This document shows positions 39,716 to 52,497 of a stretch of DNA of 64,000 nucleotides, piece after piece. A program made the translations under genes and the position numbers. How positions within the stretch are numbered: position 1 is the first letter of the stretch; each line of letters starts with the position of its first letter. The stretch comes from Comamonas badia DSM 17552 (GTDB lineage: Bacteria; Pseudomonadota; Gammaproteobacteria; Burkholderiales; Burkholderiaceae_C), in assembly GCF_000484635.1 (NCBI RefSeq), contig NZ_AXVM01000001.1, positions 558,001-622,000 on the forward strand, written 5' to 3'. The notes below the pieces were generated by a model that saw nothing but the letters and a program-made list of their open reading frames with translations, was not told the DNA's origin and made no database searches.

Positions 39716-40231
39716 TCAGACGGTCTTGCGGGCTGGCGGTCGTTTCGCCGTCTGGCTGAATGTCTGGACCATGATCTCGTCAGCGGCCTGGACGAGCTTG
39801 TGCAGGCACCTTTCGAAAATCACCCGCTCTTCGTCGCTGAGCGCTTCACGAAACGCCTTGAGGGCCACGCGACCGATGCGTTCGGCATCCAGCACCACGG
39901 CGACGCCCCCGTCGGTGAGGTACAGGCAGACCTGACGCGCGTCTGATTCACCGATCACGCGCAGCACCAGTCCACGGCGCACCAGCGCGGTGATGGCCTT
40001 GGACGCCAGCGTTTTCTCAAGATAGCTGCACTCGATCAGGCGTGTGAGCGTCATGCCGGGTTCATTGGCGATGAAACGCAGCAGCCGCACCTCGCGCAGA
40101 CTGACCCCGCACTCCCGCTGGTAAGCCTCCGCTGCCTGCGCCTTCATGCGCTCGTTGGCCACGTCGAGCGTGATCGTCACGTAATCCACCTGCAGGTTCA
40201 GGGGTTTGCGCTGAATCGTTGAACGCGGCAT
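39716..40231 (-). CDS. MarR-family transcriptional regulator
   Basis: 171 residues. The winged-helix DNA-binding region is VSLREVRLLRFIANEPGMTLTRLIECSYLEKTLASKAITALVRRGLV, followed by the wing RVIGESDARQVCLYLTDGG and helices of the dimer domain. It is 80 bases upstream of the ABC operon on the same strand and is the likely local regulator, responding to the imported compound or a breakdown product. An AT-rich palindromic stretch upstream is a candidate operator. Confidence 0.9.
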   Translation of the reverse strand: MPRSTIQRKPLNLQVDYVTITLDVANERMKAQAAEAYQRECGVSLREVRLLRFIANEPGMTLTRLIECSYLEKTLASKAITALVRRGLVLRVIGESDARQVCLYLTDGGVAVVLDAERIGRVALKAFREALSDEERVIFERCLHKLVQAADEIMVQTFSQTAKRPPARKTV

Positions 40232-40267
40232 TAGATTAATAAATCAATAGTTGAATGTTGCATCTAA
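40231..40267. promoter_or_regulatory. AT-rich palindromic region upstream of marR-type gene
   Basis: TTAGAT and ATCTAA frame an AT-rich stretch that also contains TCAATAGTTGA (TCAA-TAG-TTGA) at 40244-40254. Such paired short inverted repeats at the start codon are typical of autoregulated MarR genes. The exact operator cannot be fixed from one sequence. Confidence 0.45.
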
Positions 40268-42272
<2,005 letters not shown>

Positions 42273-42276
42273 CACC

Positions 42277-43134
42277 ATGCGTCTGTGCAACTTCAATGTG
42301 GGCCTGGATCACCCCTTCTTCCTCATCGCCGGGCCCTGCGTGGTCGAGAGCGAACAACTGCAGATGGACGTGGCCGGGCGCCTGAAGGAAATCACGGCGG
42401 AACTCGGTGTGCCCTTCATCTTCAAGAGCAGCTTCGACAAGGCCAATCGCTCCAGCGGCACCAGCTTTCGCGGCCCGGGCATGGCGCTGGGGCTGGAGAT
42501 TCTGGCCAAGGTGAAAAAAGAGATCGGCGTGCCGGTGCTCACCGACGTGCACACCGAGGCCGAGGTGGCGCCTGTCGCCGCCGTGGTCGATGTGCTGCAG
42601 ACCCCCGCCTTCCTCTGCCGCCAGACCGATTTCATCCACGCCGTGGCGCAATCAGGCAAGCCGGTGAACATCAAGAAGGGCCAGTTCCTCGCGCCGCACG
42701 ACATGGTGAACGTGATCGAGAAGGCCCGTGCGGCCGCGCGCGAAAAGGGGCTCGACGAAGACGCTTTCATGGCCTGCGAGCGCGGCGCGAGCTTTGGCTA
42801 CAACAACCTCGTCTCCGACATGCGCAGCCTTGCCATCCTGCGCGAGACCGGCGCGCCCGTGGTGTTCGACGCCACGCACAGCGTGCAGCTGCCCGGCGGC
42901 AACGGCACCAGCAGCGGCGGCGTGCGCGAGATGGTGCCGGTGCTGGCGCGAGCGGCGGTGGCCGTGGGCGTGGCGGGCCTCTTCATGGAAACCCATCCCG
43001 ACCCGGCGCACGCGCTCTCGGACGGCCCCAACGCCGTGCCACTCAGGCACATGCGCGCGCTGCTCGAATCGCTGCGCGAACTCGACGAAGTGGCCAAGCG
43101 CCGCCCTTTTCTTGAAAACGACTTTGGAGTCTGA
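42277..43134 (+). CDS. kdsA: 3-deoxy-D-manno-octulosonate 8-phosphate synthase
   Basis: 285 residues from the ATG at 42277, four bases after pyrG. It condenses arabinose 5-phosphate with phosphoenolpyruvate to make KDO 8-phosphate for lipopolysaccharide. The sequence has [28 protein letters not shown] and [18 protein letters not shown], typical of KdsA. The [13 protein letters not shown] region is intact. Confidence 0.97.
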   Translation: MRLCNFNVGLDHPFFLIAGPCVVESEQLQMDVAGRLKEITAELGVPFIFKSSFDKANRSSGTSFRGPGMALGLEILAKVKKEIGVPVLTDVHTEAEVAPVAAVVDVLQTPAFLCRQTDFIHAVAQSGKPVNIKKGQFLAPHDMVNVIEKARAAAREKGLDEDAFMACERGASFGYNNLVSDMRSLAILRETGAPVVFDATHSVQLPGGNGTSSGGVREMVPVLARAAVAVGVAGLFMETHPDPAHALSDGPNAVPLRHMRALLESLRELDEVAKRRPFLENDFGV

Positions 43135-43137
43135 ACC

Positions 43138-43428
43138 ATGCCCTGCGGCTACATCATCGCGTCGGTAGACATCACCAACCCGGCAGCCTACGACGTCTAC
43201 AAAAAACTCAGCACCGAAGCCATTCGCCTGCACGGCGCCGAGGTGCTGGTGCGCGGCGGCAAGGTGGAAACGCTGGAAGGCGGCTGGAACCCGGGGCGCA
43301 CCGTGGTGCTGAAGTTCCCCAGCGTCGAAGCCGCCAGGATTTACTGGGATTCGCCCGAATACCGCGCCGCGCGCGCCGCGCGCGAAGGCGCCTGCACCAT
43401 GCGCATGGTCGTCGTCGAAGGCGCATGA
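43138..43428 (+). CDS. DUF1330 family protein
   Basis: 96 residues, starting three bases after kdsA. GYIIASVDITNPAAYDVYKKL, GAEVLVRGGKVETLEGGW and VVLKFPSVEAARIYWDSPEY match the ferredoxin-like dimeric alpha/beta barrel of DUF1330. Function unknown; it is probably a small cytoplasmic dimer. It commonly sits with kdsA and eno in Burkholderiales. Confidence 0.88.
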   Translation: MPCGYIIASVDITNPAAYDVYKKLSTEAIRLHGAEVLVRGGKVETLEGGWNPGRTVVLKFPSVEAARIYWDSPEYRAARAAREGACTMRMVVVEGA

Positions 43429-43446
43429 TTCTTGTAGTCCTTTTTT

Positions 43447-44827
<1,381 letters not shown>

Positions 44828-44853
44828 AGCCAGCTCTCACCCCCGGCTGAACC

Positions 44854-45147
44854 TTGGGCTCGCGCACCGTTGCCCTGCTGCTGCTCCTGCTGCTGATGCT
44901 CATCCACCTGCAGCTGTGGAGCGGGCACGGCAGCATCGGCGACGTTGCGCAGATGCGCGCCCAGCTGTCCGCACAACAGGCGGCCAATGCCAAGGCACGC
45001 CTGGCCAACGAGCACCTGGATGCCGAAGTGCAGGACCTGAAGCAGGGCCTGGATATCGTTGAGGAAAAGGCACGCAGCGAACTGGGCATGGTCAAGCCCG
45101 GCGAGGTTTATGTGGAAGTGCTGCGCGGGAGCCGGTCAAAACCCTGA
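44854..45147 (+). CDS. ftsB: Cell division protein FtsB
   Basis: 97 codons beginning with a TTG at 44854, 27 bases after eno; no better start is available. One membrane segment (VALLLLLLLMLIHLQLW) is followed by a heptad-like coiled coil (QMRAQLSAQQAANAKARLAN and EHLDAEVQDLKQGLDIVEEK) and the ARSELGMVKPGEVYVEV end typical of FtsB/DivIC. It joins FtsL and FtsQ in the divisome. Position directly after eno is conserved in proteobacteria. Confidence 0.92.
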   Translation: MGSRTVALLLLLLLMLIHLQLWSGHGSIGDVAQMRAQLSAQQAANAKARLANEHLDAEVQDLKQGLDIVEEKARSELGMVKPGEVYVEVLRGSRSKP

Positions 45148-45164
45148 TGGGCAGCAGCACAAAA

Positions 45165-45184
45165 AAGCGACCTTTCGGTCGCTT
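45165..45184 (-). terminator. Intrinsic terminator between ftsB and aldehyde dehydrogenase
   Basis: AAGCGACC-TTTC-GGTCGCTT is a perfect 8-bp stem with a 4-base loop. On the minus strand it is followed by TTTTG, so it acts best as the terminator for the aldehyde dehydrogenase gene; it may also slow read-through from ftsB. Confidence 0.8.
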
Positions 45185-45204
45185 CCGCCCTTGAGAGGGT
45201 ACGC

Positions 45205-46638
45205 TCACCCCTTCTTGATACTGATGACCTGAGGGACAGTGACCGCTTTCAAGCCATCGATTCCGCCCTCTGAACCCCATCCGGACTTTTTGACACCGCC
45301 GAAGGGCACCATGGGATGGATCATGCCGTGTTGGTTGATCCAGACCGTTCCCGCCTGGATGCGGGATGCCACGGCCTTGGCCTGTTGCACGTCATTCGAC
45401 CAGACCGACGCACCCAGGCCGACATCCAGGCGATTGGCGCTGGCGATGGCGTCCTCCACATTCTTGTAGCTGATGATGGGCAGCACCGGGCCGAATTGCT
45501 CCTGATCGACCAGGGCTGCGCCATCCTTGATGTGGGACACAAGGGTCAAGGGGTAAAAATTCCCTCGTCCTCCCGGCTCCTGTCCGCCACAGACGATGGT
45601 TGCACCCTCTTGCCTGGCCTTCTCCACAAGGCCGACCACCTTGCTGTATTGCATGCGATTCTGGATCGGACCCATCACGACGCCCGCATCCATGCCATTG
45701 CCCATGGGCATCTGTGTCGCAATGGCCTTGAGCGCGGCAACCATGGCTTCATACTTGCTTTCGTGCACATAAATACGCTTGGCAGCGGCACAGGTCTGCC
45801 CCATGTTGATGAATGCCCCCCAGAAGATCGACATGGCAATCTGCTGCGGATCGGCGTCCGGCAGAACAATGGCGGCATCGTTGCCGCCAAGCTCCATCGT
45901 CGTGGGTGTCAGGTTGCGCGCGGCGATTTCGGCAATGCGCGAGCCGGTGGCCGCCGATCCGGTAAAGAGAATCTTGTCCACGTCGGGGTGTCCCACCAGG
46001 GCCGCCCCGACCTCCCCTGGGCCGCTGACCGTGTTGAGTACCCCCGGCGGCAACGCCTCGCTGATCATGCGCACCATTTCCAGGGTGCCGATGCTGGTGT
46101 ATTCGGACGGTTTGATGACTACCGTACTGCCGGTACGCAAGCCAGGAATGATCTGCCAGATGGCGATCAGGAGCGGCCAATTCCACGGTGCGACCGCGGC
46201 GATCACGCCATAGGGCTTGCGGTGCATTTCATCGCGCCGGGTTTCGTCTTCAAACACCACATCGACCGGGAGATCAAGATTGGCCGGCACACGTGTCCAG
46301 GCTTCGCAGCCCCAGGCCTCGAAGCGGGCGCCAGGCACCTGGTCGGGGCCAACGCCACCCAGGGGCTTGCCCTGTTCACGCACCACCCATTCAGCGAGCA
46401 CCTCGGAGTTTTCCTTGAGGAGGTCCGCCACTTTCATCATCAAGGCTTTGCGCTCGCCGTCTGGCAGGGCAGCCCAGCCCGGCTGGGCCGCCTTGGCCGC
46501 GGCGACCGCCTGCGCCACCTGATCGTCGGAACTGTGCGGCACCATGCCCAGCGTTTCGCCGGTGGCGGGGTTGTAAGATGCAAAGGTCCGGTCCGACCCC
46601 GCAGACTTGCCATTGATGGTGTTGAGAAATGTTTTCAT
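45205..46638 (-). CDS. NAD(P)-dependent aldehyde dehydrogenase
   Basis: 477 residues from the ATG at 46638 (MKTFLNTINGKSAGSD); the frame extends to 46755 without similarity. Superfamily marks: PWNWPLLIAIWQIIPGL (cofactor site), FTGSAATGSRIAEIAA, MELGGNDAAIVL with the general-base Glu, NMGQTCAAAKRIYV with the catalytic Cys, and QFGPVLPIISY. It oxidises an aldehyde to an acid; the substrate is not predictable. A LuxR-type regulator diverges from it with a 122-base shared promoter region. Confidence 0.93.
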   Translation of the reverse strand: MKTFLNTINGKSAGSDRTFASYNPATGETLGMVPHSSDDQVAQAVAAAKAAQPGWAALPDGERKALMMKVADLLKENSEVLAEWVVREQGKPLGGVGPDQVPGARFEAWGCEAWTRVPANLDLPVDVVFEDETRRDEMHRKPYGVIAAVAPWNWPLLIAIWQIIPGLRTGSTVVIKPSEYTSIGTLEMVRMISEALPPGVLNTVSGPGEVGAALVGHPDVDKILFTGSAATGSRIAEIAARNLTPTTMELGGNDAAIVLPDADPQQIAMSIFWGAFINMGQTCAAAKRIYVHESKYEAMVAALKAIATQMPMGNGMDAGVVMGPIQNRMQYSKVVGLVEKARQEGATIVCGGQEPGGRGNFYPLTLVSHIKDGAALVDQEQFGPVLPIISYKNVEDAIASANRLDVGLGASVWSNDVQQAKAVASRIQAGTVWINQHGMIHPMVPFGGVKKSGWGSEGGIDGLKAVTVPQVISIKKG

Positions 46639-46760
46639 GTCGTGCCTCCAAAAAATGCCGCGTGGATCGGCGATGCAGGCATTCTGGAAAACTGCCCCAG
46701 GATTGTCCATCGCGAGAATTCGCATAAGGGTTTTCCCCAGAATGCACCGAGGCACGCCGC

Positions 46761-47570
46761 ATGCAGCTTGAATACCTCGCTACCGTGCAGCGCCATTGGC
46801 GCCAGCGCTGGCTCGACGATCGCAATGCCATCGCCTGGCCTGCGGGGCGTGATCTGCTCGCCTACATGCTGCTGAATCTGGACGACCCGCAACGTTGCTG
46901 GGAGTTGCTGGTCCACGGGCTGCGCGACGCACTGGACGCGGATCGCGTGGATGCGGGCGTGCTGGATGGCGGCGACCCGCGCAGCACCCACCATTGGTAC
47001 AAGGCGTGCGCAGAAGTCCAGCGCGCCAGCATGCAGCTACCGGCCATGTCCGAGATCGCATTCGACGCCAAGCAGCCGGATTTGGTCCAGATATGGCACA
47101 AACCGCTGGGCCTGATCGAGCCGGACGTGCGCCAGTCGCGGCAGCTGAGCCCGTCCATGCAAACAACCCTGCTCGGGCTGAAGACAGCAGCCAAGCTGGC
47201 CATACCGCTATGGGATGGTGCCCGTCCCGCCGGATTCGTATGCGCTGACTGGACACGTCCACACCCGCGCTGGTCGGCTCAGCTGCATACCCAGTTGGTG
47301 CATTTCGTGCAGCCCCTGGGGGAACTGTTACGCAGCATCGCGGCCGATGCCGGCAAAAGCGCACCGCCGCGAGCCGATGCACTGGAGCCCGTGAGCCTGT
47401 CGCCCGCCGAGCACAGGGTCGCGGCTCTCATCGCGCAGGGAATGAGCTACAAGGAGGTGGCCTCGCAGTTGAATCGCTCCGTCTCGACGATCGATCACCA
47501 GCTGCGCAGCATCCGCGGCAAGCTGGGCCTGCGCTCCACCAGCCAGCTGATCAGCCAGTGGCGCCCCTGA
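46761..47570 (+). CDS. LuxR-type transcriptional regulator with GAF-like sensor
   Basis: 269 residues. The C-terminal helix-turn-helix is LSPAEHRVAALIAQGMSYKEVASQLNRSVSTIDHQLRSIRGKLGLRS, a good LuxR/FixJ match. The N-terminal 190 residues resemble a GAF-type sensory domain (CWELLVHGLRDALDADRVDA, AKLAIPLWDGARPAGFVCAD) without recognisable autoinducer-binding residues. It probably controls the divergent aldehyde dehydrogenase gene, whose start is 122 bases away. Confidence 0.82.
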   Translation: MQLEYLATVQRHWRQRWLDDRNAIAWPAGRDLLAYMLLNLDDPQRCWELLVHGLRDALDADRVDAGVLDGGDPRSTHHWYKACAEVQRASMQLPAMSEIAFDAKQPDLVQIWHKPLGLIEPDVRQSRQLSPSMQTTLLGLKTAAKLAIPLWDGARPAGFVCADWTRPHPRWSAQLHTQLVHFVQPLGELLRSIAADAGKSAPPRADALEPVSLSPAEHRVAALIAQGMSYKEVASQLNRSVSTIDHQLRSIRGKLGLRSTSQLISQWRP

Positions 47571-47603
47571 CACGCACGGCCACGCTCGTCCGGCTTGCCG
47601 GCG

Positions 47604-48524
47604 TCACGGGCCTTCCTGCCGCTGGCCATCGGCCTGGCGGAATGCCTCGGCAAACTGATCCAGGTGCGCCAGCAGCGCCCGCAGCGCCGCGCTGTTGTGC
47701 CGCCGCTGCATGTAGGCGGCGTACAGCCATACATCCGACGGCGAAAACTGCTCCAGCGCGGGCTCCAGCTCACCGCTTTCCAGCCACTGCGCCAGCGATC
47801 GCCGGGGCGTCCACATCACGCCCAGGCCTTGCACGGCCAGGGTGATCAGCGGCGCCGGCTGGGTGGCGTTGACGCGCGGCTGCAGCGCCAGCTCGAACGG
47901 TTTGCCCGCCACCTGGAAATGCCAGCGCGGCGCCTGCCCCGGCAGGCTCCAGGCGAGCTGTGCGTGGGTGCATAGCTGGTCCGGACGCTCCGGCTTGCCG
48001 TGCGCTCGCCAATACGCAGGCGATGCCACGGCGACAAAGTCAATGCGCAAAAGGCGGCGCACGATGAGATTGGCATCCCCGATGGGGCCGGCGCGAAACG
48101 CAAGGTCGATACCTTCCTCGGCCAGATCCACGATACGGTCCGTGATGCGCCAGTCCAGATCCACTTCCGGGTATTGGCGCAGAAACTCACTCATCATGGC
48201 CGGCAGGTCGGTGTGCACCAGCCCATAGGGCATGGTCACCGAGAGTCTGCCGCTGGGGCGCGTTGCGCGCTGGTGCAATTCGCCGTTGGTGAGATCGACC
48301 AGCTCCAACACCGCGCTGCTGCGCTCGAACAGCAGCTGCCCCGCATCGGTCAGCGACACCTTGCGCGTCGTGCGGTTGAACAGGCGCAGGCCGAAACGCC
48401 TTTCCAGCTCGGCGATTGCCTTGCTCACACTGGCAGGTGAAACGCCTTGCGCCGCAGCGGTGGCGGAAAAGCTGCCGCGGCGCGCCACCTCGCGAAAAAT
48501 CTGTATGAGGTCCAGCGAATCCAT
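47604..48524 (-). CDS. LysR-family transcriptional regulator
   Basis: 306 residues. The N terminus DLIQIFREVARRGSFSATAAAQGVSPASVSKAIAELERRFGLRLF is the LysR winged helix; the rest is the periplasmic-binding-protein-like effector domain, with a CrgA/YafC-like pattern (RPSGRLSVTMPYGLVHTDLP). It converges with the LuxR gene and has no divergent target beside it, so its regulon is unknown. The 256-base gap between it and hslO holds no gene that I can support. Confidence 0.92.
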   Translation of the reverse strand: MDSLDLIQIFREVARRGSFSATAAAQGVSPASVSKAIAELERRFGLRLFNRTTRKVSLTDAGQLLFERSSAVLELVDLTNGELHQRATRPSGRLSVTMPYGLVHTDLPAMMSEFLRQYPEVDLDWRITDRIVDLAEEGIDLAFRAGPIGDANLIVRRLLRIDFVAVASPAYWRAHGKPERPDQLCTHAQLAWSLPGQAPRWHFQVAGKPFELALQPRVNATQPAPLITLAVQGLGVMWTPRRSLAQWLESGELEPALEQFSPSDVWLYAAYMQRRHNSAALRALLAHLDQFAEAFRQADGQRQEGP

Positions 48525-48780
48525 GAGCGATTATTCCCTGTGCGCACGCTCCGCGGGCGCATTTCCGATTCCGGGCAGTGGCGGCGCGCCGGCGCCATCC
48601 AGCGCGGAACCGATGCCAGCCCTTGTTGCGCAGCGATCGCGGCCTTCGAACATTGTCTTGCCTTGGCCCAAACAGCGGCATTGCGCTTGCTTCAGCGCAA
48701 TGGTGCTGTCTCTCCCATCAGAAGCAAGACCGCCGATCAGACATCGGCAGCGGCAAGAGCCACGGCCCCGGCACACCACC

Positions 48781-49746
48781 TCACTGCACGTGGGGCGGCA
48801 CCGGCGGCTGGCTGCCGGGTTCGGTGAAGAGCTGGCGGACATCGACGGCGTCAAAGCGGTATTGCTGGCCGCAATATTCGCAGCCAACCTCCGCCTCGCC
48901 GCGCTCGCGCAGAATGCTCTGCACCTCTTCCTGCCCCAGGCCGCGCAGCATGCCCGCCACGCGCTCGCGCGAGCAGGTGCAGGCAAAGCGCGGGCCCTGC
49001 TCGCCTGACAGTGGGGCGAATCCCATCAATTTCTCTTGCCAGAACAGGCGGTGCAGCACCGCCGAGGGCTGCAGTTCCAACAGTTCGCGCTGCGTCAGGC
49101 TGGCCGCCAGCGTGGCGATGCGTTCGTAACCTGCCTCGGCCTCCTGCACGCTGCCACCCAGATTGCCAGCACCCGTCAGCGGCATGCGCTGCACCAGCAG
49201 GCCGGCGGCGACGTTTTCATCCGCCGCCAGCACCAGCGTGCTGGCAAGCTGTTCCGAGCGCCGCATATAGTGCTGCAGCCCAGCGGCAAGCGTGTGAAAC
49301 GGAGCGCCGCCGTCGTCAGCCAGCCCCACGATGCCCTGGTAGGGCTGCTGGCCCTGTGCCCGCGTCCGCGGATCCAGCGTGATCGCGCAGCGCCCCTTGC
49401 CCCCGGGGTTCGCCAGCGCCGCCAGATCGGCATCCGCGGCCACCGCGCCGCTGACGGAGGCGGTGGCACGCAGGCGCAAGTCGGCCTCGACCTGCGCCAC
49501 CGCGAGACGCACCGGACCATCGCCCGCTATCTGCAGAATGAGCGCGCCGTCGAACTTGACATGGGTGTGCATCAACACCGAGGCCGCCAGCATTTCGCCC
49601 AGCAGCTGCGCCACCGGCAAGGGGTAGGCGCCGGTTTCGGTATTAGCCGCGCGCCGGCGCAGCACCTCGGCCCAGGCATCGGTCAGGCGCACGATGGCGC
49701 CGCGCACCGGCAGGCCATCGAACAGGAAACGCTGCAGTTCGGACAC
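48781..49746 (-). CDS. hslO: Redox-regulated chaperone Hsp33
   Basis: 321 residues from a GTG at 49746 (VSELQRFLFDGLPVRGAIV), with a longer frame of no similarity upstream. The C-terminal zinc site is FACTCSRERV with GCEYCGQQYRFD, the CxC...CxxC pattern that releases zinc and unfolds under oxidative stress to activate the chaperone. The core has LASTLVLAADENVAAGLLVQ. It lies 10 bases after the gamma-carbonic anhydrase gene. Confidence 0.95.
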   Translation of the reverse strand: MSELQRFLFDGLPVRGAIVRLTDAWAEVLRRRAANTETGAYPLPVAQLLGEMLAASVLMHTHVKFDGALILQIAGDGPVRLAVAQVEADLRLRATASVSGAVAADADLAALANPGGKGRCAITLDPRTRAQGQQPYQGIVGLADDGGAPFHTLAAGLQHYMRRSEQLASTLVLAADENVAAGLLVQRMPLTGAGNLGGSVQEAEAGYERIATLAASLTQRELLELQPSAVLHRLFWQEKLMGFAPLSGEQGPRFACTCSRERVAGMLRGLGQEEVQSILRERGEAEVGCEYCGQQYRFDAVDVRQLFTEPGSQPPVPPHVQ

Positions 49747-49756
49747 GGCGGCGCGC

Positions 49757-50281
49757 TCAGGCAATGCGCTTGAGCCCGGCCTTGAAGCGGCGGGCATTTT
49801 CGATGTAGTGGCGCGCGCTCCAGCGCAGGCGCTCGATCTGCTCGGGCGTGAGCTGGCGCACCACGCGCGCCGGGCTGCCGATGATCATCGAGCCATCGGG
49901 GAATTCCTTGCCCTCGGTCACGAGCGCGCCGGCGCCGACGAGGCAGTTCTTGCCGATCTTCGCGCCATTGAGCACCACGGCGCCAATGCCGATGAGCGAC
50001 TCATCGCCTATCGTGCAGCCGTGCAGCATCACCTTGTGGCCGACCGTCACGTTCTTGCCCACGGTCAGCGGCAGGCCTTCGTCGGCATGCAGCACGCTCG
50101 CGTCCTGGATGTTGGAGCCGGCGCCTATGGTGATGTGCGCGGTGTCTCCGCGCACCACGGTGCCGAACCAGATGCTGGCGTCTTCGTGCAGCGTGACGCT
50201 GCCCATCACCTCGGCGCTTTCTGCCACCCAGCTGGTCGCCGCCCGTTGCGGCGCCACGCCATCGAGTTCATAGATTGCCAT
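49757..50281 (-). CDS. Gamma-carbonic-anhydrase-like hexapeptide protein
   Basis: 174 residues from the ATG at 50281; a longer frame runs into a divergent gene's region. The left-handed beta-helix hexapeptide repeats run from [19 protein letters not shown] to [16 protein letters not shown]. Metal-ligand histidines are in SVLHADEG and GHKVMLHGC. Similar to YrdA/PaaY and gamma-carbonic anhydrases; catalysis is unproven for most. The gene forms a pair with hslO. Confidence 0.93.
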   Translation of the reverse strand: MAIYELDGVAPQRAATSWVAESAEVMGSVTLHEDASIWFGTVVRGDTAHITIGAGSNIQDASVLHADEGLPLTVGKNVTVGHKVMLHGCTIGDESLIGIGAVVLNGAKIGKNCLVGAGALVTEGKEFPDGSMIIGSPARVVRQLTPEQIERLRWSARHYIENARRFKAGLKRIA

Positions 50282-50323
50282 CGCGCTGCATCTCCATAAA
50301 ACGCCAAAACTACAATTGTAGGG

Positions 50324-51124
50324 ATGGAGCTTCGCCAACGCGCCCTGGATGTGCTGGGGCTGACAGATATAGAGCAAAAACCGGCGCAAACGCTTGCCCT
50401 GCATGCGCGAGCAGCTACTTTGGATATAGCAACTGCGGCTGTCTTGGCGGCCCGGCGGGCACTGCCCGGGCACCCTGCCCGCCCGCCGCTGCTGGCACCT
50501 ACCCAGGTGCAGCGCCGCTCTCCCGCCACCTCCGAAGGCCGCGCGGTGCTGATCCACGCGATCGCGCACATCGAATTCAACGCCATCAACCTCGCGCTGG
50601 ACGCCATCTGGCGCTTTCCGGGCATGCCCGAATCGTATTACCGCGACTGGCTGCGCGTGGCGGCCGAAGAGGCAAAGCACTTCACGCTGCTGCGCCGGCA
50701 CCTGCGCACGCACCTAGGCCGCGACTACGGCGACTTTCCGGCGCACCAGGGGCTGTGGACCATGTGCGAGAAGACCGCGCACGACATCACGGCGCGCATG
50801 GCGCTGGTGCCGCGCACGCTGGAGGCCCGCGGGCTGGACGCCACGCCGCTGATCCAGCACAAGCTGCGCGGCACGGGCGCGCCCGATGCACTGGCCGCGG
50901 TGGAGATTCTGGACACCATCCTGCGCGAAGAGGTCGGCCATGTGGCCATCGGCAACCACTGGTACCGCTGGTTGTGCGCACGCCAGGGGCTGGACCCGGT
51001 GCAGCATTACGCCCTGCTGGCCCGGCAGCACGGCGCGCCGCGCGCCAAGCCGCCGCTGAATGGGCCAGCGCGCCTGGCGGCCGGCTTCACCGAGGCCGAA
51101 TTGCGCTGGCTCGCTGGGGAGTAG
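50324..51124 (+). CDS. DUF455 ferritin-like protein
   Basis: 266 residues. Ferritin-like metal-binding residues are seen in [32 protein letters not shown] and [16 protein letters not shown], giving the ExxH pattern of DUF455. Function unknown; perhaps an oxygen-handling diiron enzyme. It diverges from the gamma-carbonic anhydrase gene with only 42 bases between start codons. A repeat copy encodes residues about 16-34 ([19 protein letters not shown]), between two otherwise ordinary N-terminal segments. Confidence 0.88.
   Translation: MELRQRALDVLGLTDIEQKPAQTLALHARAATLDIATAAVLAARRALPGHPARPPLLAPTQVQRRSPATSEGRAVLIHAIAHIEFNAINLALDAIWRFPGMPESYYRDWLRVAAEEAKHFTLLRRHLRTHLGRDYGDFPAHQGLWTMCEKTAHDITARMALVPRTLEARGLDATPLIQHKLRGTGAPDALAAVEILDTILREEVGHVAIGNHWYRWLCARQGLDPVQHYALLARQHGAPRAKPPLNGPARLAAGFTEAELRWLAGE
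50370..50425 (-). repeat. Dispersed repeat, copy inside the DUF455 gene
   Basis: On the minus strand GTAGCTGCTCGCGCATGCAG, then GGCAAGCGTTTGCGCCGGTT, then TTTGC follow the repeat order. The copy is in frame and close to the start codon. Confidence 0.6.
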
Positions 51125-51212
51125 AGCTGCGACAATGGCGCGCACGGCAGCGTTGCCTACAATGCCCCGCACTACCCCGCGTACGGCACCAGCCACGGCA
51201 GCCACAGCACCC

Positions 51213-52472
51213 ATGACAGACATTTCCACTCCTGCCTCTTCTGGTCAGCGCAATGGCCCGGCAGGCGCCATGATCGCGCGCCAGGCCATCGTCAACGCCA
51301 AGCAGGCGGTAGTCGGCTACGAGCTGCTGGACCGCTCGCATGCGCGTGACGACCATACGGCCGCCAGCGATGTGCTGGCGCTGTTCAACGCGCTCTCGCA
51401 TGCCGGCAGCGAAGAAATCGTGGGCAAGAGCCTGCTGTTCGTCAACTGCACGCATGAGAGCCTGTCCGGCGGCCATCTGGAGCTGGTCAATCCCGACCGG
51501 ATCGTGCTTGAAATCCCACCGCTGGCGCACCCCGCGGCCGAGGAAATCGCCGCCCGCCAGCCGATCCTGGCCGCGTTGCGCGAGCGCGGCTTTCATCTGG
51601 CGTTCAACCAGTCGGTGCTCGAATCCGCGTATGCGCCCTGGCTCGCGCAAGCCGATTTCATCAAGCTCGACCTCTCCGTGCTGCCGCCCGACCAGGCCAC
51701 GGTGCTGATCCACTATGCACAGCGCGAGAGCAAGGCCGAACTGATCGCCGAGAAGCTGGAAACCGCGCAGCAGTACGACATGGCTTCCTCGCTCGGGGTC
51801 GGGCTGTTCCAGGGCTACTGGTTCGCCCGCCCGGCCCTGGTGCAGGCCAAACTGCTGAGCCCGGTGCAGGCCAACATCCTCGAATTGCTCAACCTGGTGC
51901 GCAAACAGGCCAATACCGATCAGATCGAAGACGTACTCAAGCGAGACGCGGGCCTGGCCTTCAACCTGATGCGGCTCATCAACTCCGCCGGCCTGGGGCT
52001 GCGCCGCGAGATCACGTCGTTTCGCCAGGCCGTCATGCTGCTGGGCCTCAAGAAACTGTTCCGCTGGGCCGCGCTGCTGCTGACCGCCGCGCGCCTCGGC
52101 GGACCGCCGCCGGCCGTCGGCCAGACCGCGGTGGTGCGCGGCCGATTCATGGAACTGCTGGCGCAGGAATTCCTGGCGCCCGAGCAGGTGGACGAGGCTT
52201 TCCTCGCGGGCATGTTCTCCATGCTCGACCAGATGCTGGACATGCCGCTGCACCAGGCGCTCCAATTGCTTGATCTGCCCACCGAAGTGGTCAGCCAGAT
52301 CGAACACCACGATGGCCCTCTGGGCAAGCTGCTGCTGCTGGTGCAGGCCTGTGAAACCAGCAGCGACGAAGACTTCGACCATGCGCTGCAGGCGCTGCCG
52401 CTGACCAGCCAGCAGGTGAACATGGCGCATCTGCAGGCGCTCGCCTGGGCGGACCGGATGTGCGAAGCCTGA
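51213..52472 (+). CDS. EAL-HDOD signalling protein, first of tandem pair
   Basis: 419 residues from the ATG at 51213, matching the start of its tandem homologue; longer frames have no similarity. The N-terminal half is EAL-like: IVNAKQAVVGYELLDRS, LLFVNCTHESL, ADFIKLDLSVL, GVGLFQGYWFARP. The defining EAL triad is altered (YELL), so phosphodiesterase activity is unlikely. The C-terminal half is HDOD, with LKRDAGLAFNLMRLINSA and MLLGLKKLFRWAALLL. Such YuxH-type proteins act as c-di-GMP-related signalling adaptors; targets unknown. The gene is followed after 25 bases by its homologue. Confidence 0.85.
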   Translation: MTDISTPASSGQRNGPAGAMIARQAIVNAKQAVVGYELLDRSHARDDHTAASDVLALFNALSHAGSEEIVGKSLLFVNCTHESLSGGHLELVNPDRIVLEIPPLAHPAAEEIAARQPILAALRERGFHLAFNQSVLESAYAPWLAQADFIKLDLSVLPPDQATVLIHYAQRESKAELIAEKLETAQQYDMASSLGVGLFQGYWFARPALVQAKLLSPVQANILELLNLVRKQANTDQIEDVLKRDAGLAFNLMRLINSAGLGLRREITSFRQAVMLLGLKKLFRWAALLLTAARLGGPPPAVGQTAVVRGRFMELLAQEFLAPEQVDEAFLAGMFSMLDQMLDMPLHQALQLLDLPTEVVSQIEHHDGPLGKLLLLVQACETSSDEDFDHALQALPLTSQQVNMAHLQALAWADRMCEA

Positions 52473-52497
52473 CACCGCGCACCCGCCCCTGCACACC

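Noticed and set aside
48525-48780. Possible small gene between the LysR gene and hslO
   Set aside because: The open frames here are shadows with no start context or protein-like composition.
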